Below, piece by piece: positions 1-6,279 of a stretch of 9,692 nucleotides of DNA. The notes under the pieces are model-generated. The model did no database searches. It saw only the letters and a program-made list of their open reading frames with translations, and was not told the origin of the DNA. The stretch comes from Nitrospira sp. (GTDB lineage Bacteria > Nitrospirota > Nitrospiria > Nitrospirales > Nitrospiraceae). Both the position numbers and the translations under genes were made by a program. Each line of letters starts with the position of its first letter. Within the stretch, counting starts at the first letter, position 1. The stretch covers positions 1-9,692 of the forward strand of contig JANYBU010000424.1 of the NCBI GenBank assembly GCA_025360665.1. Reading direction: 5' to 3'.

Positions 1-849
1 CGCGTCCCGTCCCTGCCGGACCAAGTCGAAAATCTCGCGATGTTTCACCGGCACCGTCTGACCGACATAGCCGGTCCAGGTGATATCGGCGTAGACCGAA
101 CCGGCCTCCGCTCGTTTGGCCCAGAGATCGATCAAGAGCAACGCATCGCGAGTGACCTCGGCAGACCCCGTCTCTGGCGGACCATAATGGGGGTCGGCGC
201 TGTGGGCATTGACGGCGGCGATCGGTGCACTCGATGTAACCATCCCGGCATCGCGTATACGAGCCAGAATAAACTGCTGCACTCCATATTCAGTGAGGCT
301 GCGGCCTTGCGCTACCGCGTCATGCACATAACTAAATGTCTGATCAACGATACGCCGGAGCGCCGCGGCGGCATACTGATGCGATTCGAGTTGACGGTCC
401 GTCCAGCGAGCTTCAAACATCTGAATCAAATCCGCTGAACTGACCACCTCGACGTCGTAACTTCTGATCAGCTCGATCGTGCCGGCATCCACGCGCGACA
501 CGTAGGGAACCGCGTTCAGCGGGGAATACTGCATGGCGACACGGAGGCCGCCGGCGAGCAGGCGTGCAAGGATCTGCCGTTGCTGCTCCCACGACACATA
601 GCAGTCAGCCTGTCCCGGCAATGTATCCAGTACGTGCGGCTCGATGCGATGCAACAGCTTGACGGGAACCCCCTGCGCAGGAATCCAGTAGTACCAGCGC
701 CTTGTCACATGGACCGTAGGATCAAGCTGGAGTATGCGATAGGCGAGGGGGTCGCTCCCGCGGAAATCATAGAAGAGCCAGCCGTCGATCTCGGCATCAC
801 GAAGAGCCTGCTGAATCTCGCTGACACGCTGAGATATGGCCGTGATCAT
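1..849 (-). CDS. M24 family metallopeptidase (Xaa-Pro aminopeptidase-like), N-terminal part
   Basis: The gene runs off the left edge, so only the first 283 codons are visible. Residues 1-145 form the creatinase/prolidase-type N-terminal domain, with the stretch DGWLFYDFRGSDPLAYRIL at 22-40. The pita-bread catalytic domain begins near 150. In it I see His221 in NAHSADPHYG, Asp241 in LLIDLWAK and Asp255 in YADITWTG. In the M24 family these positions are the substrate-side His and the first two metal-binding Asp residues; the remaining His and two Glu ligands lie outside the window. The family removes N-terminal residues preceding proline or cleaves X-Pro dipeptides, usually in the cytoplasm with two Mn or Co ions. 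There is no signal peptide. The ATG at 849 is the first in-frame start after an upstream TGA. It has no Shine-Dalgarno, but a good promoter ends 11 nt before it. Family call is firm; exact substrate is unknown. Confidence 0.9.
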   Translation of the reverse strand, partial: MITAISQRVSEIQQALRDAEIDGWLFYDFRGSDPLAYRILQLDPTVHVTRRWYYWIPAQGVPVKLLHRIEPHVLDTLPGQADCYVSWEQQRQILARLLAGGLRVAMQYSPLNAVPYVSRVDAGTIELIRSYDVEVVSSADLIQMFEARWTDRQLESHQYAAAALRRIVDQTFSYVHDAVAQGRSLTEYGVQQFILARIRDAGMVTSSAPIAAVNAHSADPHYGPPETGSAEVTRDALLLIDLWAKRAEAGSVYADITWTGYVGQTVPVKHREIFDLVRQGRDA

Positions 850-860
850 AGTAGAGAGGC

Positions 861-889
861 ATCTTATCGTCGTGGAACAAAGCCGTCAA
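861..889 (-). promoter_or_regulatory. Sigma70-type promoter of the M24 peptidase gene
   Basis: On the minus strand TTGACG (889-884) and TAAGAT (866-861) are separated by exactly 17 nt, giving 5/6 and 4/6 matches to consensus. The -10 box ends 11 nt before the ATG at 849, so transcription would start only about 4-5 nt upstream of the start codon. The spacing is ideal, but no expression data are visible. Confidence 0.55.
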
Positions 890-919
890 TGAGACGTTCG
901 TTGAGATCGGTGGTCATGC

Positions 920-925
920 TACAAT
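920..925 (+). promoter_or_regulatory. Candidate -10 box just before the 933 start codon
   Basis: TACAAT (5/6 match to TATAAT) lies 7 nt upstream of the ATG at 933, so a transcript from it would begin at or next to that ATG. The hexamer 17 nt further upstream (897-902, TTCGTT) is a poor -35. The box overlaps the alternative ATG at 924, which argues that 933 is the true start if the promoter is real. Confidence 0.35.
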
Positions 926-932
926 GCGCACC

Positions 933-1397
933 ATGGCTGTCGAGCATGCACCAGAGCCTTCTCAATTCCGGGTAACACTGTTTGTCGGACCTCAACCGGT
1001 GGAGGGAAGACCCTTCACCTTCTCCTGTGTATTCAATGTCAAGAAACGAAGTTGGAAGGGCGGGATCCAGGTCGCCATCGAGATCGCTCAGAGCCAGATC
1101 GATACGCTCAACACCGACGTGGGTTTCTCCCGCTGGTTGGCCCAGGCCCTGATCGATTTCTCGGATGAAGATCGTCCATCTCATGAGGAACGAGCCCATG
1201 AGCTGTTTATTCAAGCAGTCTGTTGGTGCAAGCTGGACCTGGCGTTGCAATCCGGCATCACTCAAGAGAACCAATGTCTCGCAGACGACGTATGGATCGC
1301 TGAAGTCAGAGACACCGTGATTAGGCGGATGAACTTCATCACGTCCTACATTACGTCTGAACTGGACCTCGTTTCGAGAGACGCCACCGCTCCATAA
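933..1397 (+). CDS. Hypothetical protein, 154 aa
   Basis: I do not recognise this protein. It is soluble, with no signal peptide or membrane helix. It opens with a beta-like stretch (FRVTLFVGPQPVEGRPFTFSCVFNVKKRSWKGGIQVAIEI) and continues into an acidic, probably helical part containing a CWCK motif. The plus frame is preferred over a 136-aa minus-strand frame at 864-1274 because it has a balanced composition and is placed sensibly between promoter and stop. An in-frame ATG at 924 would add three residues. I chose 933 because the TACAAT box overlaps 924 and no Shine-Dalgarno precedes either ATG. It is divergent from the M24 peptidase gene with only about 80 nt between starts. No terminator hairpin is evident downstream. 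Confidence 0.65.
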   Translation: MAVEHAPEPSQFRVTLFVGPQPVEGRPFTFSCVFNVKKRSWKGGIQVAIEIAQSQIDTLNTDVGFSRWLAQALIDFSDEDRPSHEERAHELFIQAVCWCKLDLALQSGITQENQCLADDVWIAEVRDTVIRRMNFITSYITSELDLVSRDATAP

Positions 1398-1425
1398 GAC
1401 GCTCTACGCGGGCGCGGCAGGGGGT

Positions 1426-1453
1426 TTGCAATCAGAGTTGAATTTGTTATAAC
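1426..1453 (+). promoter_or_regulatory. Extended -10 promoter upstream of the exported small protein
   Basis: TTGCAA (1426-1431, 4/6) is followed after 16 nt by TATAAC (1448-1453, 5/6). A TGT triplet directly precedes the -10 box, as in extended -10 promoters. Transcription would start near 1460, leaving a leader of about 77 nt before the GTG at 1537. Confidence 0.55.
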
Positions 1454-1522
1454 CCCACTACCCTTGAATCGTGGGTGGGCGCCTTGGAGTTAGCCACTGC
1501 CGCTCAGCTCACTCTGTCGAAG

Positions 1523-1530
1523 AAGGAGGA
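1523..1530 (+). promoter_or_regulatory. Strong Shine-Dalgarno that fixes the GTG start at 1537
   Basis: AAGGAGGA ends 6 nt before GTG at 1537. The in-frame ATG at 1471 has no such site and would add 22 residues ahead of a well-formed signal peptide, so the GTG start is preferred. Confidence 0.8.
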
Positions 1531-1536
1531 TTATCT

Positions 1537-1983
1537 GTGAACATATATTCGTCTCCATCCAATCGCCCCCGTGAGGCTTCCAGCTTCAAACTGGTGGCAG
1601 TTTTCCTGCTCATGGCCCTGTGTACCGTCACAATGGTGCCATCGGCATGGAGTCAAGAAAACGTAGCTCCCCCGTCGAACGAGAGTACCGAGGGCGGAAG
1701 CGCGTCAAGCGCGGGCATGCAGATCGCTGCCGGTTTCTCCACTTTACTGTATCTTCCCGTGAAGGTGGCCTTCGCCATCGGAGGAGGGATTGTCGGAGGA
1801 CTCGCCTATGCGTTTTCAGGCGGGAATGAACAAGCAGCCAAAAGCATCTGGGACACCAGTCTCTACGGCACCTACCTCATTACCCCCGATCACCTACAAG
1901 GCAATCGGCCCATCCGCTTCCTGGGGGTCGCCGATTCGAATGATGCACCGGTGCCGGCCCCTGCTCCGGAGCCTATCCGCTAG
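1537..1983 (+). CDS. Exported or membrane-anchored small hypothetical protein, 148 aa
   Basis: The protein starts at GTG with a strong Shine-Dalgarno. Residues 18-39 form a hydrophobic signal segment after a basic N-terminus, with a likely signal peptidase I site after Ser39 (AWS before QENV). A Ser/Gly/Glu-rich linker follows. A second hydrophobic, glycine-rich segment covers about 66-95 (YLPVKVAFAIGGGIVGGLAYAF), then a short conserved-looking block with YGTYLITPDHLQG at 110-122. The C-terminus is a Pro/Ala tail. The glycine-zipper-like segment resembles uncharacterised small envelope proteins of environmental bacteria, which is a recollection and not a database result. It probably sits in the inner membrane or periplasm. 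The stop is 2 nt before the next gene, so the two are likely co-transcribed. Function unknown. Confidence 0.75.
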   Translation: MNIYSSPSNRPREASSFKLVAVFLLMALCTVTMVPSAWSQENVAPPSNESTEGGSASSAGMQIAAGFSTLLYLPVKVAFAIGGGIVGGLAYAFSGGNEQAAKSIWDTSLYGTYLITPDHLQGNRPIRFLGVADSNDAPVPAPAPEPIR

Positions 1984-1985
1984 CC

Positions 1986-2732
1986 ATGAAACCGATCATC
2001 GGCGTCACACCAGACTTCAACGCCGGTGATCGGAAGGAATGGGGTGGGCGCGAGCCCACCTACTTTTTGCCTGCACGCTACATTCGTGCCATCGAAGAAC
2101 TCGGTGGCATCCCGCTGGTCCTTCCACTCCTCGCAGACCGGGCCACGAGACGGCGTCTTCTGCAGCAGATTGACGGACTCCTCCTCACCGGAAGTGGGCC
2201 AGACCTTCCGCCGGCATTGTATGGTGAACGTCAGCGCTATCCGTTCAGTATCGTGAGCGAACGTCGCGCGAGTTTTGAACTGGACATCGTCCACCTGGCG
2301 AAACAGGCTGATGTCCCGCTGCTCGGCATCTGCGGAGGCATGCAGACCATGAATGTCGCCTGCGGCGGAAGCCTTGTTCAGGATATCTCATCCCAAATCT
2401 CGCAACCGCTCCAACATCGGCAACGGATTCCAGCGACAAACCTCAGTCACACCGTCACAGTCACATCCGGCAGCCTACTCCGTCGCATCGTACGGTCGGT
2501 GTCGATGCGGGTGAATAGCTCGCACCATCAATCGGTCAACGCCGTCGCGCCGTCATTGATCGCCAGCGCCCTGGCCCCCGATGGTGTCGTGGAGGCGATC
2601 GAATCTCCGACCCATCGCTTCTTTCTCGGCATCCAGTGGCACCCGGAATTTCTCTTCGAACGGCACCCTCTCCACCGGCGATTGTTCGAGGCCTTTCTGC
2701 GCGCCGCCCGCGCCACAGACCGTGGCGCGTGA
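1986..2732 (+). CDS. Class I glutamine amidotransferase-like hydrolase, peptidase C26 family (PuuD-like)
   Basis: This 248-aa protein has the full class I amidotransferase fold in the gamma-glutamyl hydrolase (C26) subfamily. The nucleophile elbow is GICGGMQ with Cys116. The other triad members are His219 and Glu221 in GIQWHPEF. The DGLLLTGSGPDLPPALYG block at 63-80 and HHQSVN at 180-185 are further family hallmarks. Relatives hydrolyse gamma-glutamyl amides, for example gamma-glutamyl-GABA in putrescine breakdown (PuuD), or related substrates, in the cytoplasm. No synthetase or amide-transfer partner is adjacent, so it probably acts as a stand-alone hydrolase; the specific substrate cannot be read from the sequence. 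The ATG lies 2 nt after the preceding stop. The nearest GGAG is 14 nt upstream, so translation may depend on coupling. An APC permease follows after a 223-nt spacer. Confidence 0.9.
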   Translation: MKPIIGVTPDFNAGDRKEWGGREPTYFLPARYIRAIEELGGIPLVLPLLADRATRRRLLQQIDGLLLTGSGPDLPPALYGERQRYPFSIVSERRASFELDIVHLAKQADVPLLGICGGMQTMNVACGGSLVQDISSQISQPLQHRQRIPATNLSHTVTVTSGSLLRRIVRSVSMRVNSSHHQSVNAVAPSLIASALAPDGVVEAIESPTHRFFLGIQWHPEFLFERHPLHRRLFEAFLRAARATDRGA

Positions 2733-2762
2733 AGTGCGAGACATGCGAGAAAAGCGTAATCC

Positions 2763-2820
2763 GAAGTTCGAAGTTCTGGGTTCGACGTTCCGAAAGCCTC
2801 GAACGTCGGACATCGAACCC
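2763..2820. repeat. Heptad-phased palindromic intergenic repeat
   Basis: The stretch reads as eight consecutive 7-mers: GAAGTTC, GAAGTTC, TGGGTTC, GACGTTC, CGAAAGC, CTCGAAC, GTCGGAC and ATCGAAC, then CC. The left units end in GTTC and the right units mostly end in GAAC or a near match, so the two halves pair. One perfect stem is GACGTTC (2784-2790) with GAACGTC (2801-2807). An outer stem is GGGTTC (2778-2783) with GAACCC (2815-2820). It is followed by C-rich 9-mers at 2820-2855 (CTTGCCCGT, CTTGCCCAT, CCCGCCCGC, CCCGCTCGG). It fills the gap between the C26 hydrolase and the permease. There is no T-tract, so it is not a standard terminator. Confidence 0.75.
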
Positions 2821-2955
2821 TTGCCCGTCTTGCCCATCCCGCCCGCCCCGCTCGGCTCTCCCATGGAGAAGGCCTGCTATGCTTGACCCCATAGGGAACA
2901 GAAGCTCGTTGACTCGACAGCGCCTTTCGTTATTCCCCCGGCCAGAGGAGGTACG

Positions 2956-4380
2956 GTGATCAGGCGACTCTTCCTGACCAAGTCCATCGAACAAATCCTC
3001 GCGGACGCAGATCATCCCGATCATCGTTTAAAAAAGACCCTCACGGCCTGGGATCTGACCGCGCTCGGCATCGGCGCGATCATCGGCACCGGCATCTTCG
3101 TCCTGATCGGAACCGCCATCGTCGGCGATGCCCATCGGCCCGGGGCAGGGCCTGGAATCGTTCTGTCCTTCGTGCTCTCCGGCCTAACCTGCGCCTTCGC
3201 GGCACTCTGCTATGCAGAGTTTTCCACCATGATTCCCGCGGCCGGCTCTGCCTATACCTACTCGTATGCCACGTTGGGAGAATTCCTGGCCTGGATCACC
3301 GGCTGGAACTTGATTCTCGAATACGGTGTGGCCTGTGTCGCCGTCGCCATCGGGTGGTCCGGCTATTTCAATAATCTGCTCAGGTTGGCCGGGATCGAAT
3401 TGCCGCACTGGGCGACGCATCCACCCGGAGGACCTGACGGGGGCGTGGCGAACTTCCCCGCCGCTATTATCGTGTTACTCGTTACCGTCATCCTCGTCAT
3501 TGGGATCAAAGAAAGCGCCCGCGCAACCGGCATCATTGTGTGCTTGAAGCTCGCGGTTATCCTCTTCTTCATTGCCGTAGGGACGCCGGCCGTGAATATC
3601 GACAACTGGACGCCCTTCATGCCGCAAGGATTCGCCGGCGTCGGTGCCGCAGCGGCGATCGTGTTTTTCGCCTATATCGGATTCGACGCCATCTCGACGA
3701 CCGCCGAGGAGGCGAAAAACCCTCAGCGGGATCTGCCGATCGCGATCATCGCCTCACTCAGCATCTGCACCGTCCTCTACATTGCCGTGGCCGCCGTCCT
3801 GACCGGCTTGATCCCCACTGCACAGATCGACATCCATGCACCGGTAGCCGAAGCGCTGAGTATGGTGGGCTTCAAGTGGGGAGCGGCGATTGTGGCGATT
3901 GGGGCCGTGGCCGGAATTACCAGCGTACTCGTCGTGATGATGCTGGGTCAGATCCGGGTATTCTTTGCCATGTCGCGCGACCACCTCTTGAGCCCCTGGC
4001 TGTCAACCGTGCATCCTCGCTATGGCACGCCTCACTATGCCACCATTCTCACCGGCATCGGCGTGGCCACGCTCGCTGCCCTGATTCCCATCGGCGACGC
4101 GGCGGACATGACGAACATCGGCACGCTCTTTGCTTTTGTCCTGGTCTGTATCGGTGTCGTGATTCTGCGCTACACGAAACCCAACCAGCCTCGCCCATTC
4201 CGGCTTCCGTTCATGCCGATCATCCCCATCCTGGGCATGCTGGCCTGTCTCGGCCTCATGAGCTTTCTCCCATGGGTGACCTGGATTCGATTCGCCGTCT
4301 GGAGCACCATCGGCATTGTGGTCTACCTGGGATACGGCCTGAAGCACAGCAAACTGGCGACCCAGAACGGCGGACATTGA
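2956..4380 (+). CDS. APC superfamily amino acid permease
   Basis: A 474-aa integral membrane protein with about 12 predicted helices. It opens with the soluble N-terminus typical of bacterial cationic amino acid transporter-like permeases (TKSIEQILADADHPDHRLKKTL). TM1 carries the unwound substrate-site motif GIGAIIGTGIF at 38-48. The family signature YIGFDAISTTAEEAKNPQRDLP spans 240-261. Such proteins (YfnA/CAT-like) import amino acids by proton or sodium symport; the substrate here is unknown. Length is normal for the family. The start is GTG, with AGGAGG at 2946-2951 only 4 nt upstream, and the N-terminus matches the family at this position. A weak promoter-like pair (TTGACT 2909-2914, TATTCC 2931-2936) precedes it. 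Placement after a gamma-glutamyl hydrolase-type gene hints at shared amino-compound metabolism, but the 223-nt gap leaves co-transcription open. Confidence 0.93.
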   Translation: MIRRLFLTKSIEQILADADHPDHRLKKTLTAWDLTALGIGAIIGTGIFVLIGTAIVGDAHRPGAGPGIVLSFVLSGLTCAFAALCYAEFSTMIPAAGSAYTYSYATLGEFLAWITGWNLILEYGVACVAVAIGWSGYFNNLLRLAGIELPHWATHPPGGPDGGVANFPAAIIVLLVTVILVIGIKESARATGIIVCLKLAVILFFIAVGTPAVNIDNWTPFMPQGFAGVGAAAAIVFFAYIGFDAISTTAEEAKNPQRDLPIAIIASLSICTVLYIAVAAVLTGLIPTAQIDIHAPVAEALSMVGFKWGAAIVAIGAVAGITSVLVVMMLGQIRVFFAMSRDHLLSPWLSTVHPRYGTPHYATILTGIGVATLAALIPIGDAADMTNIGTLFAFVLVCIGVVILRYTKPNQPRPFRLPFMPIIPILGMLACLGLMSFLPWVTWIRFAVWSTIGIVVYLGYGLKHSKLATQNGGH

Positions 4381-4441
4381 TCCATTGCCGATTGAATCAT
4401 TGTTCAATGGACCAATGAACAAATCGCTCAATGACTCAATT
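4381..4441. repeat. Octamer-phased palindromic repeat between convergent genes
   Basis: Read in 8-nt steps the sequence is TCCATTGC, CGATTGAA, TCATTGTT, CAATGGAC, CAATGAAC, AAATCGCT, CAATGACT, CAATTCTG. ATTG-type units on the left pair with CAATG-type units on the right. A 12-bp stem with one mismatch joins ATTGAATCATTG (4391-4402) to CAATGACTCAAT (4429-4440). An alternative inner hairpin uses 4402-4420. It lies between the permease stop and the stop of the convergent minus-strand gene, so it could shape both 3' ends, but there is no T-run. A related copy lies at 8512-8583. Confidence 0.75.
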
Positions 4442-4452
4442 CTGAAAGAGGG

Positions 4453-4896
4453 TTAGCTCGATGCGTCTGCGGGCTGAGCCGCCTGAGCTGGAGCAGGAGC
4501 CGGTGTGGTATCTATCGGAGAGGCTGCGGGCACGACAGGCTGGCCCACTGGTGCTGAGGCAGCAGCGGATACCGCTGGTTTGGGAGCAGCAGGCGGCTTG
4601 GGAGGAGCAGGTTTCTCCGGCTTGATGCCTCCTTCCCACGAGGGACCGGAGTACATATCCGTCGAGAGACCCTTCATTTTCCATTTCTCTTCGAAATCCG
4701 CGGCCGCCTTATTCGGCGTCTCACCACTTCCCACGACGTTATTCCACGGATAGGCCTTCGGGCCGATCTGGCACCCGGTCTCCGTCCGCTTCAAATACAA
4801 GGCAATCGGATTCCCGCGGTAGGGTCCAAGAAAGATATGCACCGAACCGGCGTATTCGAGCAAATGTTCCAAGCTCGTCTCCAAGAAGGGTGGCAT
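4453..4896 (-). CDS. Hypothetical protein with Ala/Pro-rich tail, 147 aa
   Basis: I do not recognise the family. Residues 10-80 look like a small folded domain (HLLEYAGSVHIFLGPYRGNPIALYLKRTETGCQIGPKAYPWNNVVG, then PNKAAADFEEKWK). From about 92 to the end the sequence is a low-complexity Lys/Pro, then Ala/Pro/Val tail (PEKPAPPKPPAAPKP onward), probably disordered. There is no signal peptide or membrane helix, so it is probably cytoplasmic. The start is uncertain. ATG at 4896 lacks a Shine-Dalgarno, whereas an in-frame TTG at 4872 has GGAG six nt upstream and would begin MEHLLEYAG, removing eight weakly constrained residues. It follows nagZ on the same strand after 256 nt, so it may belong to the same transcript or have its own promoter. 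Confidence 0.65.
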   Translation of the reverse strand: MPPFLETSLEHLLEYAGSVHIFLGPYRGNPIALYLKRTETGCQIGPKAYPWNNVVGSGETPNKAAADFEEKWKMKGLSTDMYSGPSWEGGIKPEKPAPPKPPAAPKPAVSAAASAPVGQPVVPAASPIDTTPAPAPAQAAQPADASS

Positions 4897-5152
4897 GATG
4901 CCATAAGTGGGAACGGGAGGGCAAGGAGGTTGCTCTCTTGCTCGCGCAACGCGCGCCCTCAGAAAGGCCTCGTTGGACGCACGGAGTGGAAGGCAACCGG
5001 GCCACCCCTTCTGAGAAGGGATGCGACTCGCTGCATGACCGGGATAACTAGGGCGATGTAGTCGGGACTCGCGCCTGGCGCGTGCGGACCAATGAAGCTC
5101 TGGCGTGCCTACATAATTCTCCGCAACCTACCAGAGACAAATCCCTCTCGCC
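4897..5152. other. Non-coding spacer between nagZ and the Ala/Pro-rich protein gene
   Basis: No convincing coding frame. It contains a hairpin CCCTTC-TGA-GAAGGG at 5006-5020 and a palindrome CGCGCC-T-GGCGCG at 5070-5082, neither followed by a T-run. A minus-strand frame covering 5005-4739 crosses it but overlaps a better-supported gene. If the weak promoter at 5113-5140 is real, most of this stretch is a long structured leader. Confidence 0.5.
5113..5140 (-). promoter_or_regulatory. Weak candidate promoter downstream of nagZ
   Basis: On the minus strand TTGTCT (5140-5135, 4/6) and AATTAT (5118-5113, 4/6) are 16 nt apart. It would start transcription near 5106, giving a leader of roughly 210 nt before the gene at 4896. 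Both boxes are imperfect, so this is tentative. Confidence 0.28.
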
Positions 5153-6277
5153 TTATCCTATAAAAGTTGGAACCTTTGATAACCGCGCCCGGACCTGTTC
5201 GATCGTGTGCAGCAGCGCCTGATGGGTTCGGCATCCCGCAACGAGTTTCGCGTCGGAGATCGTCACCGGCCTATAGGGCGCCACAAACCGGTCTTTCAGA
5301 CGGGCGATTCGGGTCGCCGAGAGGTTCAATCGTTCGATGGAAATCGTGCCTGACGCCACAGCCTGCTCCACGGCCCCGAAGGCGGCGACTTCCCGATCCC
5401 GATCCTTACAAATCAACAAGACATCGCATCCCGCCAGTACCGCACGGACCGCAGCATCTTCCACACCATAATGGTCGATGATCGCGTGCATTTCTAAGTC
5501 ATCCGTCAAGACCACTCCGTCGTATCGCAGCTCCTGGCGCAAGAAATTCGTGATGATGGTCGGCGAGAGCGTCGCGGGCAATTCCGGATCGAGGGTTCGG
5601 TAGAGCACGTGCGCGGTCATCATCGATGCGACACCATGCTCAACGGCACGACGGAAGGGGGGAAACTCGACGGCCTCCAATCGTTCCCGCGATGCCTCGA
5701 CCACCGGAAGTTCTTTGTGGGAATCGGTATTCGTATCGCCGTGACCGGGAAAGTGTTTCCCGCAGGCCACGACCTTGTTGTCTTGCAGCCCGGCCGCCGT
5801 CGCCAACCCCAGCTCACAGACCACACCGGGCGTGGTGCCGAACGCGCGGTCGCCGATGACCGGATTGTCCGGATTGCTGTTCACGTCGAGCACCGGCGCC
5901 ATATTCATGTTCACGCCCACCGCTCTCAGTTCTTTGGCCATGGTGGCCGCAGCCGCGTACGCCAATTCGCTTGAGTTACAGCGGCCCAACACGTCGCAAG
6001 GCGGGAAAATCGTAAAGCCTTTCGGAAGACGGGAGACCCGACCACCTTCCTGATCGATTGAGATCAACAGCGGAGAATGGGGGCTGCAGGCCTGCAGATC
6101 GTTGGTCAGGTCGACCATCTGCTCGACGGATTCTAGGTTCCGTGAGAAGAGAATGACACCGCCCGGCTTGTACTCTTTGATGAACGAGGCCAGATCGGGC
6201 GTCACCGACGTGCCCAGAAACCCGACCATGAAGAGCTGCCCGATCTTTTCGCGCGAAGTTAATGGATGTCGTTCCAA
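5153..6277 (-). CDS. nagZ: Beta-N-acetylhexosaminidase NagZ (glycoside hydrolase family 3)
   Basis: A 374-aa GH3 protein. NagZ removes N-acetylglucosamine from GlcNAc-anhydroMurNAc (peptides) during cytoplasmic peptidoglycan recycling. The defining signature KHFPGHGDTNTDSHKELP spans 174-191 and includes the Asp185/His187 acid-base dyad that sets NagZ apart from other GH3 enzymes. The catalytic nucleophile is Asp259 in GVVLTDDLEMHAI. SIDQEGGRVSRL at 73-84 and the N-terminal IGQLFMVGF at 12-20 are further family motifs. No signal peptide is present, as expected for a cytosolic enzyme. The start is TTG at 6277; the only later in-frame ATG nearby lies inside the conserved IGQLFMVGF block, so it is too late. 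A GGAG site lies within the end of pepA and only 2 nt separate the genes, so translation is probably coupled. No amidase or permease of the recycling pathway is adjacent. Confidence 0.95.
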   Translation of the reverse strand: MERHPLTSREKIGQLFMVGFLGTSVTPDLASFIKEYKPGGVILFSRNLESVEQMVDLTNDLQACSPHSPLLISIDQEGGRVSRLPKGFTIFPPCDVLGRCNSSELAYAAAATMAKELRAVGVNMNMAPVLDVNSNPDNPVIGDRAFGTTPGVVCELGLATAAGLQDNKVVACGKHFPGHGDTNTDSHKELPVVEASRERLEAVEFPPFRRAVEHGVASMMTAHVLYRTLDPELPATLSPTIITNFLRQELRYDGVVLTDDLEMHAIIDHYGVEDAAVRAVLAGCDVLLICKDRDREVAAFGAVEQAVASGTISIERLNLSATRIARLKDRFVAPYRPVTISDAKLVAGCRTHQALLHTIEQVRARLSKVPTFIG

Positions 6278-6279
6278 CG

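Noticed and set aside
40..975. Two plus-strand frames (40-438 and 580-975)
   Set aside because: Antisense to the M24 peptidase, whose family motifs are clear on the minus strand; the second also crosses the divergent promoter region.
864..1274. 136-aa minus-strand frame opposite the 933-1397 gene
   Set aside because: It would overlap the M24 promoter region and has no ribosome site; the plus-strand frame is better placed and better balanced.
2909..2936. Promoter for the APC permease (TTGACT ... TATTCC)
   Set aside because: The -10 matches only 3 of 6 positions; too weak to list as a feature.
2536..3024. Minus-strand frames of 103 and 162 aa over the hydrolase end and the spacer
   Set aside because: Their composition (RTSNFGLRFSRMSRTSR) is translated heptad repeat plus antisense of the C26 hydrolase and permease genes.
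3540..4418. 292-aa plus-strand frame
   Set aside because: Out-of-frame shadow of the APC permease; Arg/His-rich with no domain character.
4381..4441. Bidirectional rho-independent terminator
   Set aside because: The hairpins are AT-rich and neither side has a T-run; described as a repeat, with any terminator role left open.
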